A stretch of DNA of 64,000 nt from Gambelia wislizenii (lineage: Eukaryota; Chordata; Lepidosauria; Squamata; Crotaphytidae). The position numbers and the translations under genes are program-made. The notes beneath the pieces were generated by a model. The model was not told the origin of the DNA. It saw only the letters and a program-made list of their open reading frames with translations, and did no database searches. Positions within the stretch are counted from its first letter, which is position 1. The number at the start of each line of letters is the position of its first letter. Below are positions 1 to 11,185 of this stretch, piece after piece. Location of the stretch: the NCBI GenBank assembly GCA_030847615.1, contig JAUMIR010000001.1, forward strand, positions 82,199,501-82,263,500, in the 5' to 3' direction.

Positions 1-249
1 CCTATATTCGCAGTTTTTCCACTTTTGGATTCCACTCTTGGATTCTCTTGCTATTTTAAGCTGTTTTGTTCAAATCGCAAGCATCTAAAATTCTGCTCTT
101 AACTTGATGTGGGACAAATTGATTACAATTTATCTTCACCCTGTTTTTTGTTTGTTTGTTTGTTTGTTGTTTTTTTAGATAAAGGTCTCTGTAGGTCTTC
201 TAGCATTCGGTCAAGATGAACAATAAGCAAATAAACAAATTGCTATACT
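1..249. other. Unassigned AT-rich sequence with a short TTTG run
   Basis: No reading frame or recognised repeat family is visible. A short TTTG microsatellite followed by a T-run lies at about 143-177. The stretch ends where an L2-type fragment begins. Confidence 0.4.
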
Positions 250-251
250 TC

Positions 252-560
252 AGCATTGAAAACTAGTCTAAAGTCGACCAGGAGAGTTGAGGCACTCAGT
301 TTCTGGCCATAAGCCCAGAACTGAGCCTCAAAGCTGATAGGAAGCCAGTGCAGCTGACAAAAAATCAGAGCTACATGCTTTGACTTGCAAGTGCCAGATT
401 AAAGTCTAGCTGCTGCATTCTGGAACAAATTATCTTGTGTAGCATTCCTATGTACATTGCATTACAACAATCCAGTCTAGAAAGCACAGATGACTGAAGT
501 CAAATCCATCTGCTCTAGATAGATCAGTTGAAGCTAATAAAAAGCACTTCTAGCAACCAC
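252..560 (-). mobile_element. L2-clade LINE fragment (reverse transcriptase C-terminal part)
   Basis: Read on the minus strand, short coding blocks typical of the C-terminal part of vertebrate L2 reverse transcriptase are visible: RLDCCNAM near 455-480 (consensus RLDYCNAL) and LHWLPISFEAQF near 320-355 (consensus LHWLPISFRAQY). The same blocks occur in better preserved form at 33.3-33.5 kb. Frames are broken by indels and stops, so this is an old 5'-truncated copy without function. The clade call rests on motif memory; a Repbase comparison would settle it. Confidence 0.6.
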
Positions 561-724
561 TTCAATATGAGCACCTTGGAAAAATGATAGATTTGTCTTA
601 TGTGGGTTAATGAGCTGGAATGAATGTTAGCATGCATGTTCAAAACATACTTCTACTTTTTATGTTCAGACTCAAGCATGAACCATGTATCTGAGGGTCA
701 AAAGTCAGTGAAGTCTTCTGAGCA

Positions 725-725
<1 letters not shown>

Positions 726-757
<32 letters not shown>
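726..757. repeat. (TC)n microsatellite
   Basis: About 15 uninterrupted TC units. It directly abuts the left end of the MITE at 760, which appears to have landed at the edge of the repeat. Confidence 0.95.
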
Positions 758-759
<2 letters not shown>

Positions 760-762
<3 letters not shown>

Positions 763-1310
763 CATTATCAGACACACCAAATACAGCATCATAACGATGC
801 CATATAAATTCAAAAGGGCGCACATACCACAAGATATCACCCTTTCGTGTTTATGTCTTATAAAAATTCCATTGTATTTTATTGATGGCTTAAGACATCA
901 ATAGTTCCCCCATGGTGCTTTTGTGCTGGCATTGCTGGCACTTGACACTTTGCACCAGTGTACTTATGTGAATGCAACGTGAATGGCCAGACTGGTCAGA
1001 ACACTTCTGGGCGAGATTGCAACATCTAGGTAGGTGACACACTTTTTCTGACCCTCTGTGATTTACTTGTAAGTTTTTAAGTGTGTTTATGTGCTTTTTA
1101 AAAAATTTAGTTTGTTATTTTTGTTTGTTTGTTTTAAAATCCTGTGCTATGTATTCTCATGAGAATACACAGGATTTCCTCTTTCATTGTTGGGGAAGCC
1201 TTGGATGGGAGGGAAGGTAAGTGTGGCATGAGGAGTTCTTTCGCCAGCATAAAAATGGTAAAGTTATGCTGACAAAAGAATGGGGGTGGGGGGGTGGTCT
1301 GATAAAGTCC
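760..1310. mobile_element. Harbinger-like MITE, family H1 (copy 1)
   Basis: Left end GTACATTATCAGAC and right end GTCTGATAAAGTCC form an imperfect terminal inverted repeat, flanked on both sides by TGT. About 551 bp, no coding capacity. Near the right end is a subterminal stem-loop (a TTTTGCTGGCATA-like arm and its complement, here GCCAGCATAA...TTATGCTGAC) that is shared with the copies at 6618, 11186, 37367, 53234, 57848 and 62963. The superfamily (PIF/Harbinger) is inferred from the GG-type ends and 3-bp duplications of sister copies. Confidence 0.7.
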
Positions 1311-1313
1311 TGT

Positions 1314-2264
1314 GTGTGTGTTCAAGTTATCTGTCAACTTATGGCACTGTTCTACTAATGCATATAATCCATTATTACTGATTAGTAACAGACTACAGAC
1401 AGGGGACCAAATGTCATCTGTGAAATTTTTGTTGAACGTTTTTGGCTCAAGTAATTGATCACTTGGTCATGAATGCACTTTCTGCTTTGAAAAAATGTGG
1501 TCCTCCTTGAACACTAAGGCCAACCTAGCTTTGCACTCTGCAGGTGGCTCCCATTAAAGCATTTATAACAGGGGCTCTGTGGAGATTTACATTTCACCCA
1601 CCCAGGCTGCAGACACTGAGCAGAGCAGAGCATTCAGGTCCCCTGCTCTGGAGCTTATTAGAATCATAATATTTACTTTCTAGTGGAAGGAGAACATGGG
1701 GGAAATCATAGAGATTAGTCTACATCCCAGACAAAAGTGCTTTTGGCAAGCTTTCTCTGCGATTTTAGAAAGTGAATTTATTTCAGGGCTTTATCTAGAA
1801 TGTTGGAAACTCCATTAGGATTCACTTCTTTTTTAAGTAAATGAAGCTGTGAAAAATAGACATACCAACTCTTGACAATAGTCACCAACTCCTAACAATA
1901 GTCTGGTGTTTAACACCCACTACCAGGTGATCAATCTTCAGATGTCCAAGGGGGTGCATGACTGATTCAGTGCATCAGAAAACATGGGGAGGGCAGAATC
2001 ATTTGTGGAAACATGTCCAACTGCATGACCATGGTGTGTGTGAATGCATGCATGTATGTATGTGTGAACTCATATGTATGTGTGAACATCAGATATCAGA
2101 CAAGTGTATATAAGAAATCTTTACCCACAGGTGAGTTGCCTATAAATATATAGCATGATATGTAACTTAATAACACAAAATTCCATTCCACATATAAATT
2201 GTGTCTGGTACTGATGCAGAAAAGACACATATTTTAATAAACAATTCATGTCAAAATATGAATT
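1314..2264. other. Unassigned intergenic stretch
   Basis: No gene, no clear repeat family. There is a short TGTATGTATG-type microsatellite near 2035-2085 and AT-rich sequence around 2140-2260. The small open frames here are at the level expected by chance. Confidence 0.4.
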
Positions 2265-2490
2265 GTTTATTCCAGTGGGCTCCAAGGTTCACTCAGCCTT
2301 CCATCCTTTCATGGGTCAGTAAAATGAGTACCCAGCTTGTGGGGGCAATTAGCTAACACACATTGGAAACTGCTTAATGCAGTGTAGATGTGTAAATGGC
2401 TATCGCTTAAAACAATTTGCAAGCCGCTCTGATAGCCTTGTGGCTGAAGAGCGGGGTATAAATAAATAAATAAATAAATAAATAAAATAT
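2265..2490 (+). mobile_element. SINE 3' body with a (TAAA)n tail
   Basis: The segment holds GTAAAATGAGTACCCAGCTT, a block frequent in the 3' part of squamate tRNA-derived/L2-tailed SINEs, followed by an AGCGGGGTATAAATAAATAA-type end and about seven TAAA units (2458-2487). No clear A or B box is readable, so the 5' head is missing or diverged. The family name is uncertain. Confidence 0.5.
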
Positions 2491-3280
2491 TTACTTTGTT
2501 GGGTGTCACCAGTATTGCAGTATTGCAGAAATGGATTTCCATTTGCACAACAACACTTCCTCTCCTGTCCCCAACAACTCCCTTGCAAAATTCATTGGGT
2601 GACAAATACAGTTGGATTTCACCCATTCACTCCCTTCATAAGCAGTTCAATTCTATGCATTTCTGCTTAGAAGGATGTCTCCTTGTGTTGATATGCATGC
2701 CCCCTGGTGAGGGTATATGTGATTGTTGCAATTATCTACCGTATATTCCAGCGTATAAGATGACTTTTGAGCACTCAAAAATGCCCTCCAAAATTGAGGG
2801 TCGGCTTTTACGCCAGATATACTTTTGCTTCACCTGCCTACCGATCTCCTGCCTTTTCGCAACCTTCGCAAACGGAGCGAAGAGGCAGGAGATGGGGCAG
2901 GGGGGTGAGGCAAAGTGTTTAGCAGTTCATTCTCCACCCTCCTCTGCCTTCTCCCCCTTTGGGGAGCAACCAAAGACAGAGGAGGGGGGCAAATGTTGCG
3001 GTTTGCTGCGGCCGCCGCTCAATCGCCTCTGTGTTCAGCGGCCGAGGCAAACCAGGCATTTTCGCAAATCTAGTGGTTTGCCGTGGTGGCCCTGCTTCCC
3101 CCGCCTTGGCCCCCTTTGGAAGAGAGCCAAGACGGAGGGAATGGGGCCGCTGAGCCAAACTGGGCATTTTTGCCCCTTTCCCCCACCTTCCTTGAATCTA
3201 GCGGTTTGGCTCGGTGGCCCTGCTTCCCCTGCCTTGGGTCTCTTCCAAAGGGAGCCAAGACAGAGGGAACGGGGCCGCTG

Positions 3281-3412
3281 AGCCAAACTGGGCATTTTTG
3301 CCCCTTTCCCCTGAGCCAAACTGGGCATTTTCGCCCCTTTCCCCCAAGCCAAACTGGGCATTTTTGCCCCTTTCCCCCAAGCCAAACTGGGCATTTTCGC
3401 CCCTTTCCCCCA
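3281..3412. repeat. 33-bp minisatellite inside the Tigger element
   Basis: Four head-to-tail units of 33 bp start at 3281, 3314, 3347 and 3380, each beginning AGCCAAACTGGGCATTTT and ending in a C-run. A lone related unit lies at 3153, inside a larger ~128-bp repeat that recurs around 3085-3185, 3211-3312 and, more diverged, 3447-3550. Because 33 is divisible by three, long artificial open frames appear on both strands here; they are not genes. Confidence 0.9.
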
Positions 3413-4331
3413 CCTTCAAGGAAGGCGGGGGAAAGGGGTGAATCTAGCAGTTTACCGTGGCCGCCCCTGCTTCCCCCTTCTTCATCCCCTTCGGAAGAGA
3501 GCCAAGACGGAGGGAGGGGGCGGCTGAGGCAAAGTAGGCATTTTCGCACATTTCCTCCACCTTCTCTCCCTTTGGGAGCAATCCCAGGTGGAGGAGGGGT
3601 GCGAATGTAGCGGTTTGTCTCAGCAGATCAGGGATCCTCCACCTTCTTCCCCTTTGGGAAACGAAGGGAACAAAGATGGAGGGGATGGGAAGCGGGCAAA
3701 GTAAAGTGGGTTCCTCCTCAAAGGGGGTGAAGGGGGAAGAGAGGGGCAAATGTACTGGTACACACTTTGCCTCCCCCCTGCTTGATCTCTTGCATCTTCG
3801 CCAGCAGTTTCCCCACTGAGTGCCCTACTTCAACCACCCTTTGCCCCAAACACTCAATGATCTAAAACTGGTTCAAGGGGAAAAGTGATTAAGGCGAGCT
3901 CCCACTAAGTGGGAGGGAACTCTAAGAGGGAACTCTTGAACCGGCTTTAGACCCTTGAGTGTTTGGGACAAAGGCAGATTCAAGCAGGGCACTCAGTCAG
4001 GAAACACAAAAGGTAGAGTAGGATGTACCGGTATCTTTAATAGGATACAAGGGCAGGCCTGATGGGTAAAAGAGGTGTGTCTGCGCTGTTCTGATAAGGT
4101 AATCTTGGACACAGGGAGGGCTGGGAAGGTAGGGGGAGCTGACCAATCCAAGCAGGCTTTGTATGCAACAAACAGCCAATTGCAGGTATTGTGGTTGGCT
4201 GGTTGTTGTTTACAGGGTACCACACACAGCACAGCACCAGTCCGGTACCTATCTGTACCTCTTCATACAGTATAGCACCAGTACATATAGGAAGGTACCG
4301 GTATAAAAATGTCCAACAGTCAAACCCCATC

Positions 4332-5638
4332 ATGGCTCCACCAGCAAGAAGAAAGAAATATGAAGCCCGTTTCAAACTTAAAGTTGTAAACTTTGCCATG
4401 GAACATAATAACTGTGCTGCTGCAAGGCAATATGGAGTAACAGAAAAGATGGTTTGGGACTGGAAAGCAAATGCAAAAGCATTACAGAGTATGCCAAAGA
4501 GTAAGTGTGCATTACGAAGAGGCACCCCACATTGGCCATAACTGGAAAAACATGTAGCAGACATGGTGAATGAGCATCGTCAGAATGGTTATGTAGTGAC
4601 AAGAAATAAAATACGTTTGCTTGCACTTCAGTTGGCCAAATCTAACCCAGAGCACAGCAACGGATTTAAGGCCACTGCATCCTGGTGTACTAGATTCATG
4701 GGAAGGCATAATCTGATACTGAGGCAAAAGATAAAAATTGCCCAAAAATTACCTGCAGACCTTGATAACAAACTAGTTAATTTTCATCAATACATAATAA
4801 AACTGCGCAAAAAATATGGCTATGCATTAAGTAGTATTGGAAGTATGGATGAAACTCCAATGAATTTTGATATGGTTGGAAATAAAACTGTCCATCAAAA
4901 AGGCAAAAAAATTTTTTTACTTAAAACAACAGTCATGAGAAGTCCAGTTTTACAGTGGTACTGGGATACACAGCTGATGGAGCCAAACTGAGACCAATGA
5001 TTATTTTTAAAAGAAAGACAATGCCAAAACTCAAGTTCCCTGCTGGTTGTTTTGTACATGTGAATGAAAAAGGCTGGATGGATGAAGAAGGGGTAAAGCT
5101 ATGGCTTGATAATGTATGGAGCAGGCGACCAGGCGGACTTATTAAAAAACATAGTCTACTGGTGTGGGATATGTTCAGGGCACATTTAAACCCCAGCACC
5201 AAGCAAAGGCTTGCAAGAATAAACACACATGTGGCAGTTATTCCTGCAGGATTGACATCGTTGGTGCAGCCACTGGATGTGTGCCTAAACAAGCCATTTA
5301 AAGATCGCATTCGAGAACAGTGGAATGAATGGATGGTTAGCGGCAAAAAGTCATTCACAAAAGGAGGAAACATGCGTGCTCCACAGTTGGATGTTTTGTG
5401 CAAGTTTGTCATAAAAGCCTGGAATGATATTGATGCAGAAACAGTAATCAAGTCTTTCATGATGTGTGGCATATCAAATTCATTAGATGGTATGGGGGAC
5501 GACTACTTGTGGCAAGATGAAGAGGAAGCAGAAGCTGAGACCACACCATCTGATACAGAATTCGATCCATATGATGACTGCCTTACAAATGTATCACGAG
5601 ATATCATTGATGAACAGGAGGATTTTGAAGGCTTTTAA
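4332..5638 (+). pseudogene. pogo/Tigger-type transposase, broken by one stop and one frameshift
   Basis: Start chosen at ATG 4332, directly before a basic helix-turn-helix region (ARRKKYEARFKLKVV..., psq/CENP-B N-type). Then follow the second DNA-binding domain (FKATASWCTRFMGRH) and a DDE_1 catalytic core: D in GSMDETP (4848-4850), D in LVWDMF (5168-5170) and D in QPLDVC (5276-5278), with 35 residues between the last two. The C-terminus is acidic. An in-frame TAA at 4539-4541 interrupts the DNA-binding region and a frameshift between about 4925 and 4955 separates the first catalytic D from the other two. All three catalytic acids are present, so the lesions look recent. In an active copy the protein would bind the terminal repeats and cut at TA. 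As read, no full protein can be made. Confidence 0.9.
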
Positions 5639-6010
5639 AGGGAAACTGTCATGCCAGGAAAACATGTAAAAATACCATAGCTTGCAGTTATGACGGGTGT
5701 TGCTAACTCGCCAGGGTCTAGCCTGGCACTTGCTCTCTATTGTTTGTAATCTTCCTCCTATCATTATCAGTTCCAGTTTGGTTGACAGCTTAGAAAACAA
5801 AGAGCATGGCAGCTCCCATGGGTTTATTGTCTTATCCTTCCTTTCAGCTTTAGAGTGAATTAGGAAAAGTTTAATCCTCTTGCACTGTTTTGTGTTTACA
5901 TGTTTGATGACAAACAGCCTTATGTTTCTAAGTGACAGTTTTCCTGCTAAGTACCTGCATGTCATAAACAATTGAATTAAAATTACCTTATTGAAATCAA
6001 ATCTGATGTT
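5639..6010. other. 3' non-coding part of the Tigger element
   Basis: Follows the transposase stop codon and precedes the right terminal repeats. No coding signal. Contains AATTAAAATTA-type AT-rich sequence close to 5975. Confidence 0.5.
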
Positions 6011-6364
6011 TTTTAATTTTTATTTGTGGTGCGTTGGAAGAGGGGGGGGGTCGTCTTATACGGCGAGTATATCCCAAACTCTATATTTTAACTTAGAAAT
6101 TGTGGGGTCGTCTTATACGCCCAGTCGTCTTATATGCCGGAATATACGGTACATATGTTTGCTAAATAATATAAAAGACCTGCCCGGCTCTCTTGAAATG
6201 TTGTTATTGCTCAATAAGCTTTTGTACCCAGGGTTGTTGAGGAAAACCATATGGGATGACTAACTCTCTTTGAATGTTCCAGTATTCCTTATATTGGACA
6301 TCAGCCTCAGTTACCTGACAGAGAGCATGCCTCGACTTACTGGCCACTTAGTAGACTACTCTCT

Positions 6365-6535
6365 ATGAATGAAGAAATATTATGGCATCCATGCAGGGAA
6401 AATTTCATTTAATCTATTTTTTAAGTCTGTCCCAAACACTCCAGATTTGGTGAAAAACCATCCAGCCGTTTACACATTATGCAGTGATAGAAGAACAGAA
6501 AGAAATGTAATTATATTTGCATAGCTGTAGCACAA
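6365..6535 (+). mobile_element. RTE-like LINE 3' tail fragment
   Basis: Contains CCAGATTTGGTGAAAAACC followed by CATCCAGCCGTTT, the kind of block seen at the 3' end of RTE/BovB-group LINEs. The same arrangement recurs in the same orientation at 7300-7380 (TTTTGTGAAAACCTGTCCAG). No open frame. Assignment is from motif resemblance only. Confidence 0.4.
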
Positions 6536-6617
6536 ATTTTAAAAATTAATTTTATGAGCTTGGTTCATTAAAATATTTCAAATGATGTGCCACACTACTG
6601 AGACAATTCTAGAATTA

Positions 6618-7177
6618 GGATTTTATCAGACCAACCTCTGTAAAAGTTCTTTTGCTGGCATATTTTGAAGCATTTTTATGCCGGCAAAAGACCCACCACC
6701 ACCACCAGACCTACCTTTAGCAGCATGAAAAGGCATCCCTGGCAGTAACAGAGCACAAACAGAGCTCCATTTACTTCTGGGGTTGAGATCTTGCCAATTC
6801 TTGCTAGAAGATGTGAGCGTGGGAAATTTAAAAATTAAAGCAAAATAAACATGTAGACACAGGCACAAAAACACACTTTAAAAGTCCCAAGTATATGGGG
6901 GGATCATAAAAAGAGCATCCCCTACCTGGCTGTTGCAGTCTCAACCAGAAATGTTTGCCCATTGGCACTGTGTTCACATGAGCACAATGCCACGAGGATT
7001 CAAATGCCAGCAACAAAGTACCAGGGGGAGATCTATTGATGGCTTGGGCCGTCAATAAAATAGAACAGCTTTTGGACCTGACATGATCACAAAAGGACAA
7101 TGTCATCTGATATGTGTGTCCTTTCGCAATCATTAGGCATCTTTATGACACCATATTTGCCACATCTGATAAAGTCC
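6618..7177. mobile_element. Harbinger-like MITE, family H1 (copy 2) with TTA duplication
   Basis: Ends GGATTTTATCAGACC and ATCTGATAAAGTCC, flanked exactly by TTA on both sides (6615-6617, 7178-7180). 560 bp, non-coding, opposite orientation to copy 1. The subterminal stem-loop lies just inside the left end (CTTTTGCTGGCATA ... TATGCCGGCAAAAG). The TTA duplication is the preferred PIF/Harbinger target. Confidence 0.85.
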
Positions 7178-7284
7178 TTAGATCATTGCAAATACCTTCC
7201 AGATTAGGTGGGGAATTTTTTTAAAAAAAATTGTTGGAGTGCCATCATGCTGTCCCAAAGTGAATTTTGAGTAAGCCATGTAGC

Positions 7285-7435
7285 TTTCATTGAAAGTCAG
7301 GACATCCCAAATATACCCTACACATTTTGTGAAAACCTGTCCAGCCATTTTCATGTGATGTGGTAAGAAACATACAAAAAGGTAAACAGAGACCAGAAGA
7401 TTGCTATTACCATGGCTATGCTTCATGTGTGCCCA
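7285..7435 (+). mobile_element. RTE-like LINE 3' tail fragment (second)
   Basis: Same motif order as 6365-6535: a GTGAAAACCTGTCCAGCCAT block followed by an AC-rich ATACAAAAAGG stretch. The two fragments lie on either side of the MITE and are too different to be one insertion split by it. Confidence 0.4.
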
Positions 7436-8012
7436 TCTCTTTTTTGGAATGGGGTGCAAGAGCCTATCTTATAACCTTTGCATCTTGATGAAACCCTTTC
7501 TGCCTGAATTCCATGAAACCACTGCTGTGATGAATGCAGAGAAGGAGGGAGGGAGATGACCAAACACCCAGGATTGCTTCTTATCACTTCAGTGAAGGGA
7601 GAGGGAGTGGTACGTTATTACTTTGACTCTCTCTAGCATAGCACAGCAGGGAATGAGGCAGTCTGTACTGCTCACTCATCTCTTTCCCTCCCTAGTCCTT
7701 CTCCATGGCCATTTAACAGCCGTAGCAAAGGTTCCTTGGCAGATGCCTGGGGTGGAAGAATGGAGCTGTGTATACAGTTATGCTTCATGTGCTCCATGAA
7801 TTAATTTTATTTATGCAAACACCACTCTTGTATACTATCATTTTTTATATCTTTATTTAAAAAATTAAGGATTCAAACATTCACAAGGTCAAATTTTCAT
7901 GATAAACATTTCTGATTTTAGTACAAAATTGAAGTAACATTTTTCTTCACATAATCATTGTGCTTCTCCAGTCTATTCATTCTATGCCCCATATTTGTCT
8001 CAGCAGATGCTA
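7436..8012. other. Unassigned stretch
   Basis: No gene seen. Moderate GC around 7550-7780, AT-rich after 7840. Nothing recognisable. Confidence 0.4.
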
Positions 8013-8236
8013 GTCATAGGCCCTAAATACCCTAAAGGAACCAGATCCCATCTGATATTGGTACCAAGCAGGGTCAGCCCTGGTTAGTACTTGGATGGAA
8101 GACTACAAACAAATACCAGGTGCTGTCAGCTATATTTCAGAGGAAGGAACTCACCTCTGAGTATTCCTTGTATAAAAAGAACCTATGAAATTCATGGGGT
8201 CCGCATAAGTTGACATGTGACTTTAAGGCACACACA
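8013..8236 (+). mobile_element. 5S-rRNA-derived SINE
   Basis: The head (about 8013-8133) aligns by eye along the length of vertebrate 5S rRNA, including AAGCAGGGTC, CCTGGTTAGTACTTGGATGG and ACCAGGTGCTGT, i.e. the internal box A/intermediate element/box C promoter region. It is followed by a SINE body (ATGAAATTCATGGGGT... at about 8185) and a CA-repeat tail. 5S-headed SINEs are known in lizards. The head has several substitutions and a small insertion relative to 5S, so it is a retroposed copy and not a working 5S gene. Confidence 0.85.
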
Positions 8237-8252
8237 CACACAACACACACAC
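8228..8252. repeat. (CA)n tail of the 5S SINE
   Basis: Interrupted CA repeat directly at the 3' end of the SINE; it probably serves as the SINE tail or grew from it. Confidence 0.85.
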
Positions 8253-8797
8253 ATATGCTAGTCATGTTTAAGATGATAACTTTCCAACTGGCTATAACAG
8301 TTGGGGATTTTTGTTTCACTTCTAATAGCTGGTGTATATACTGGTGAAGGAGACTGTCATTCCTCATTTTGTTTGAGAATTATCACCTTGATGACCCAGG
8401 TGCACAGGAATCTGCTTCTGTGCTTATGTGCATAGGAGCAGATGTCTGTGTGCATCCTTCTAGTTGGATCAGAAATGGAATATTCAAAGAGGAATGACAA
8501 AACCCAGCTCTTGGAGCCATATGCACGTAGTATCCCCAGTATGCACATAGTATCCTCTGAAAATAGTTCAGAGAGGCATTTAGCAGGAGGAGTAGAAGGC
8601 TTTATGTAGTCTCCACTTGATTTCATTCTCCTGACCCCCCCCCCAAACAGAAGAAATATGCCATCAGGGATTATTTCATCTGGGAGATATGTATTTGTAG
8701 CTGGACTGGGTCCAAAACATTGAATCAGTGGTAATAATAATACATTAGGATCTAAGATAATATAGTTTTTTTTAAAGAAAGAATTTGGAAAGATTTT

Positions 8798-8857
8798 TGG
8801 ACTACAGCTCCCAGAATCTTCTTGCCATCTGGGTAATTCTGGGAGTTATGGTTCAAA
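8798..8857. repeat. Short inverted repeat (ACTACAGCTCCCAGAAT type)
   Basis: TTGGACTACAGCTCCCAGAA on the left and TTCTGGGAGTTATGGTTCAA on the right form a diverged hairpin with a ~15-bp spacer. This GACTACAACTCCCA motif is a common scrap of amniote hAT-type MITEs; related scraps lie at 34755-34830 and 49140-49200. Confidence 0.5.
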
Positions 8858-8982
8858 ATAGTTATGGTTCCAAGCTGTGGTTTTTAGATATGCAATTCAT
8901 GTGTCCTTTTTGTTTTTAAAGAATGTCCATTTAAGGCATTGGAAGTATCTACTGTAAGTATCTGACCTTTACAATACATTAA

Positions 8983-9572
8983 GGGTGCGGCTATACGATC
9001 ATAAAAAAATCCGTATGGGGGCAAAAAATGTGAACAGCCTGTCGTTCGTATGCATACGAACCGGCTATACGATTTTTAACCCCCCTAAACTCCGTATGAC
9101 TCCCTCTTCCCGAAGCTGGCTGGAGCAAGCAAGCCAAGCGGCAGTTTTAAATCTCCCGCCGCTTTTTTTTTATTAAAAAAAGGTTCCTGGTTTGCGGACA
9201 GTCAGTTTTCTGTATTTACAATATAAAATAAAAATAAATAAACATATAAATTCACGGACTTACCGGATGCTCGCTAGCCGGGAAACCAAAATGGCGGCCG
9301 CTCCCAATTCCCCTCCGTGCTACTCGGCCAGCCAATCAGATTACCCTGCCTGTTCGTATGTGTGCGAACAGACTGTACAGACCCGTCAGCCATCCAAACG
9401 GCGTATGGATTTCTCTTCGTGATCCGCTTTCCCTCCCGAACGCCGCGTGTGCATATTTCAGGGTGGAAAACTGCCCCCCTCTTTTGCATTCATGTGCATC
9501 CAAACGGCCGTTTGTACCGAAGTGTGAACTTCCGCACGCCGTACATATTATTTAAATCGTGTAGACGGGACC
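8983..9572. mobile_element. CpG-rich Harbinger-like MITE, family H2 (copy 1)
   Basis: Left end GGGTGCGGCTATACGAT and right end ATCGTGTAGACGGGACC form an imperfect terminal repeat; the flanks are TAA on the left and TTA on the right, so the duplication is not exact here. The sister copy at 33967 has an exact ATA duplication. 590 bp, unusually rich in CpG compared with its surroundings. Inside are AAAATGGCGG (9288-9297, YY1-type) and GCCAATCAG (9331-9339, CCAAT box). Several short open frames run through it but none is conserved as protein between the two copies. Confidence 0.75.
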
Positions 9573-11185
9573 TTAGATTCATCAATCTGCTTTGCCTATA
9601 TGCCTTTTGTTGTTTTTCCATTTAGGAAGTGTCACTTTTAATCAAAGTTTAAACAGTTTCACATAAGCAGTACTACTTGGTGTGCTTTAATGTATGTGTG
9701 TGGAGAGATTGAGAGAGAGAGAGAGAGGTGGGGGAAGAAATGGATAAAGATATAGGTATATACAATGGTGGATGGGAAAACCATTTTTCAAAATTAATAT
9801 CTTGTATTACAGAAAAAAATTCTGCAGACTTAATAGACTTTGGTTGTCCAATAGGATAGATCAATGTTTCTCTCCCCTCCCTTTCTTCCAAATACAATAG
9901 AAACAAATAGCACTCAGAAAAACCATTTCTCACAAATCCATAGTTAATTATGTTCATCAGAGATGAAAATTCTCAGTTGGAAGTCAATTTTAGTAGATAT
10001 TATGTGTGTTGTGCACACACAATCTCATTTGATTTATACATTATGTGTTACCCTGTCGTTACCAAGTGCAATTATAAATATGAAAGTAAAGTAGAACAGG
10101 GTGTTAGAGACTGTAGGCTTTCTATTTCCTCTGTGTTTCAAGAAAGAACAACACTTCTTTCTCCTGTTCTTTTTAGTTCTCTTAGAACAAAAGAGATGTA
10201 CTTCAAATGTATTCATACTCATGGTCCCTTATGTTTCAAATGGTACCATTATTGTGATTTGAAAATAATGTAAAAATGCAAACTTCTTGTTAATTAAATT
10301 ACAAACATCAGTTGCTGTCTGGGGAAAGAATGAAAATCAAATATTGTGGCACAGGTATCTAAGAATGTAGGAACTAATTGTAGCAACTTCCTAAAACTGG
10401 GACAAAGAACATATTGAACAGAATACCAATACCCTTTTAAATCAGATGAACAAGTTTCATGCACAATGCTATGATGACACCATGACATTTACTCAGGAAG
10501 GGATCAAAAGAAAAATGAGAGACAAATATTAGAAACCTAATGTAATACCTTAGAGGAAATGAAAATGACATAATCTAAAATAGCAGTCACTAAATGAAAC
10601 AAAGCAAACTTATACAGTGTGTCATCAAGATACACACACACACACACACACACACATGCAAATGGAGATAGCTTGAAATTCTTCTGTGGTTAAATGGGAA
10701 CCAAATAATGAAGTATGCAAAGAATACTCACAAATTTTCTCATCCTTAACCAGACAGGATCTTAACATATCAAGAGATGCTGTTGAGAAAATGGTCAACT
10801 GACACAAGATTTTTCATAATGTTGGAACTTTGCAAAGAAAACAAAGTGTTTCATGCAAAATATAGTTTTCTGTACAACATCCTTACGTTTTGCAAAAGAC
10901 CATTTTAACCGTTTTTTTGGGGGGGGCAGAAGAGTCTGAATATGAAAGAAAATAATAGAAAAAATGAAATAAAGTCTCCTATTTTTTCCCAGTGAGAAGG
11001 AAAAAAATAATGAAATCCCTCATGTTTCCATGCTGAATAAAATAAGTGAGGGCTAGTCCTTCTACCAGGCCAACTGCATAGACCTAAATCTGGATCTAAC
11101 ACAATATGTTTTCAGTAGTCTGTCCCAAATGACAGTGTTGTACCAATACAGCAACTGTGGTTTCTAAACTAGTTTTAAAGGCAGA
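9573..11185. other. Unassigned AT-rich stretch
   Basis: GA-rich run at 9703-9728 and a CA microsatellite at about 10631-10657. No recognised transposon body or gene. Confidence 0.45.

Larger units (their letters stand above)
2739..6149 (+). mobile_element. Full-length pogo/Tigger-type DNA transposon
   Basis: The element is bounded by TA on both sides (2737-2738 and 6150-6151). The terminal inverted repeat is at least 27 bp and starts CCGTATATTCC; left and right arms differ at three positions. Subterminal blocks containing GTCGTCTTATA repeat inside the right end. The 3.4-kb interior has a GC-rich, repeat-filled left half (about 2.8-3.8 kb) and a transposase pseudogene in the right half. TA duplication plus a CENP-B/psq-type helix-turn-helix and a DDD transposase place it in the pogo branch of Tc1/mariner. 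Both ends look intact, so it could still be mobilised in trans; its own transposase is broken. Confidence 0.88.

Noticed and set aside
3281..3412. Regular 33-bp repeats that might suggest a CRISPR array
   Set aside because: Units are directly adjacent without unique spacers, and the context is a eukaryotic transposon.
2496..3610. Long overlapping frames of up to 261 residues on both strands
   Set aside because: They run through the 33-bp and 128-bp tandem repeats of the Tigger element; openness comes from the repeat length being a multiple of three. Composition is low-complexity (AQFGL/PNWAF repeats).
5487..5669. Short second frame overlapping the transposase C-terminus
   Set aside because: Shadow frame of the transposase.
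8013..8133. Functional 5S rRNA gene
   Set aside because: Several substitutions and an insertion relative to 5S, and it continues into a SINE body and CA tail.
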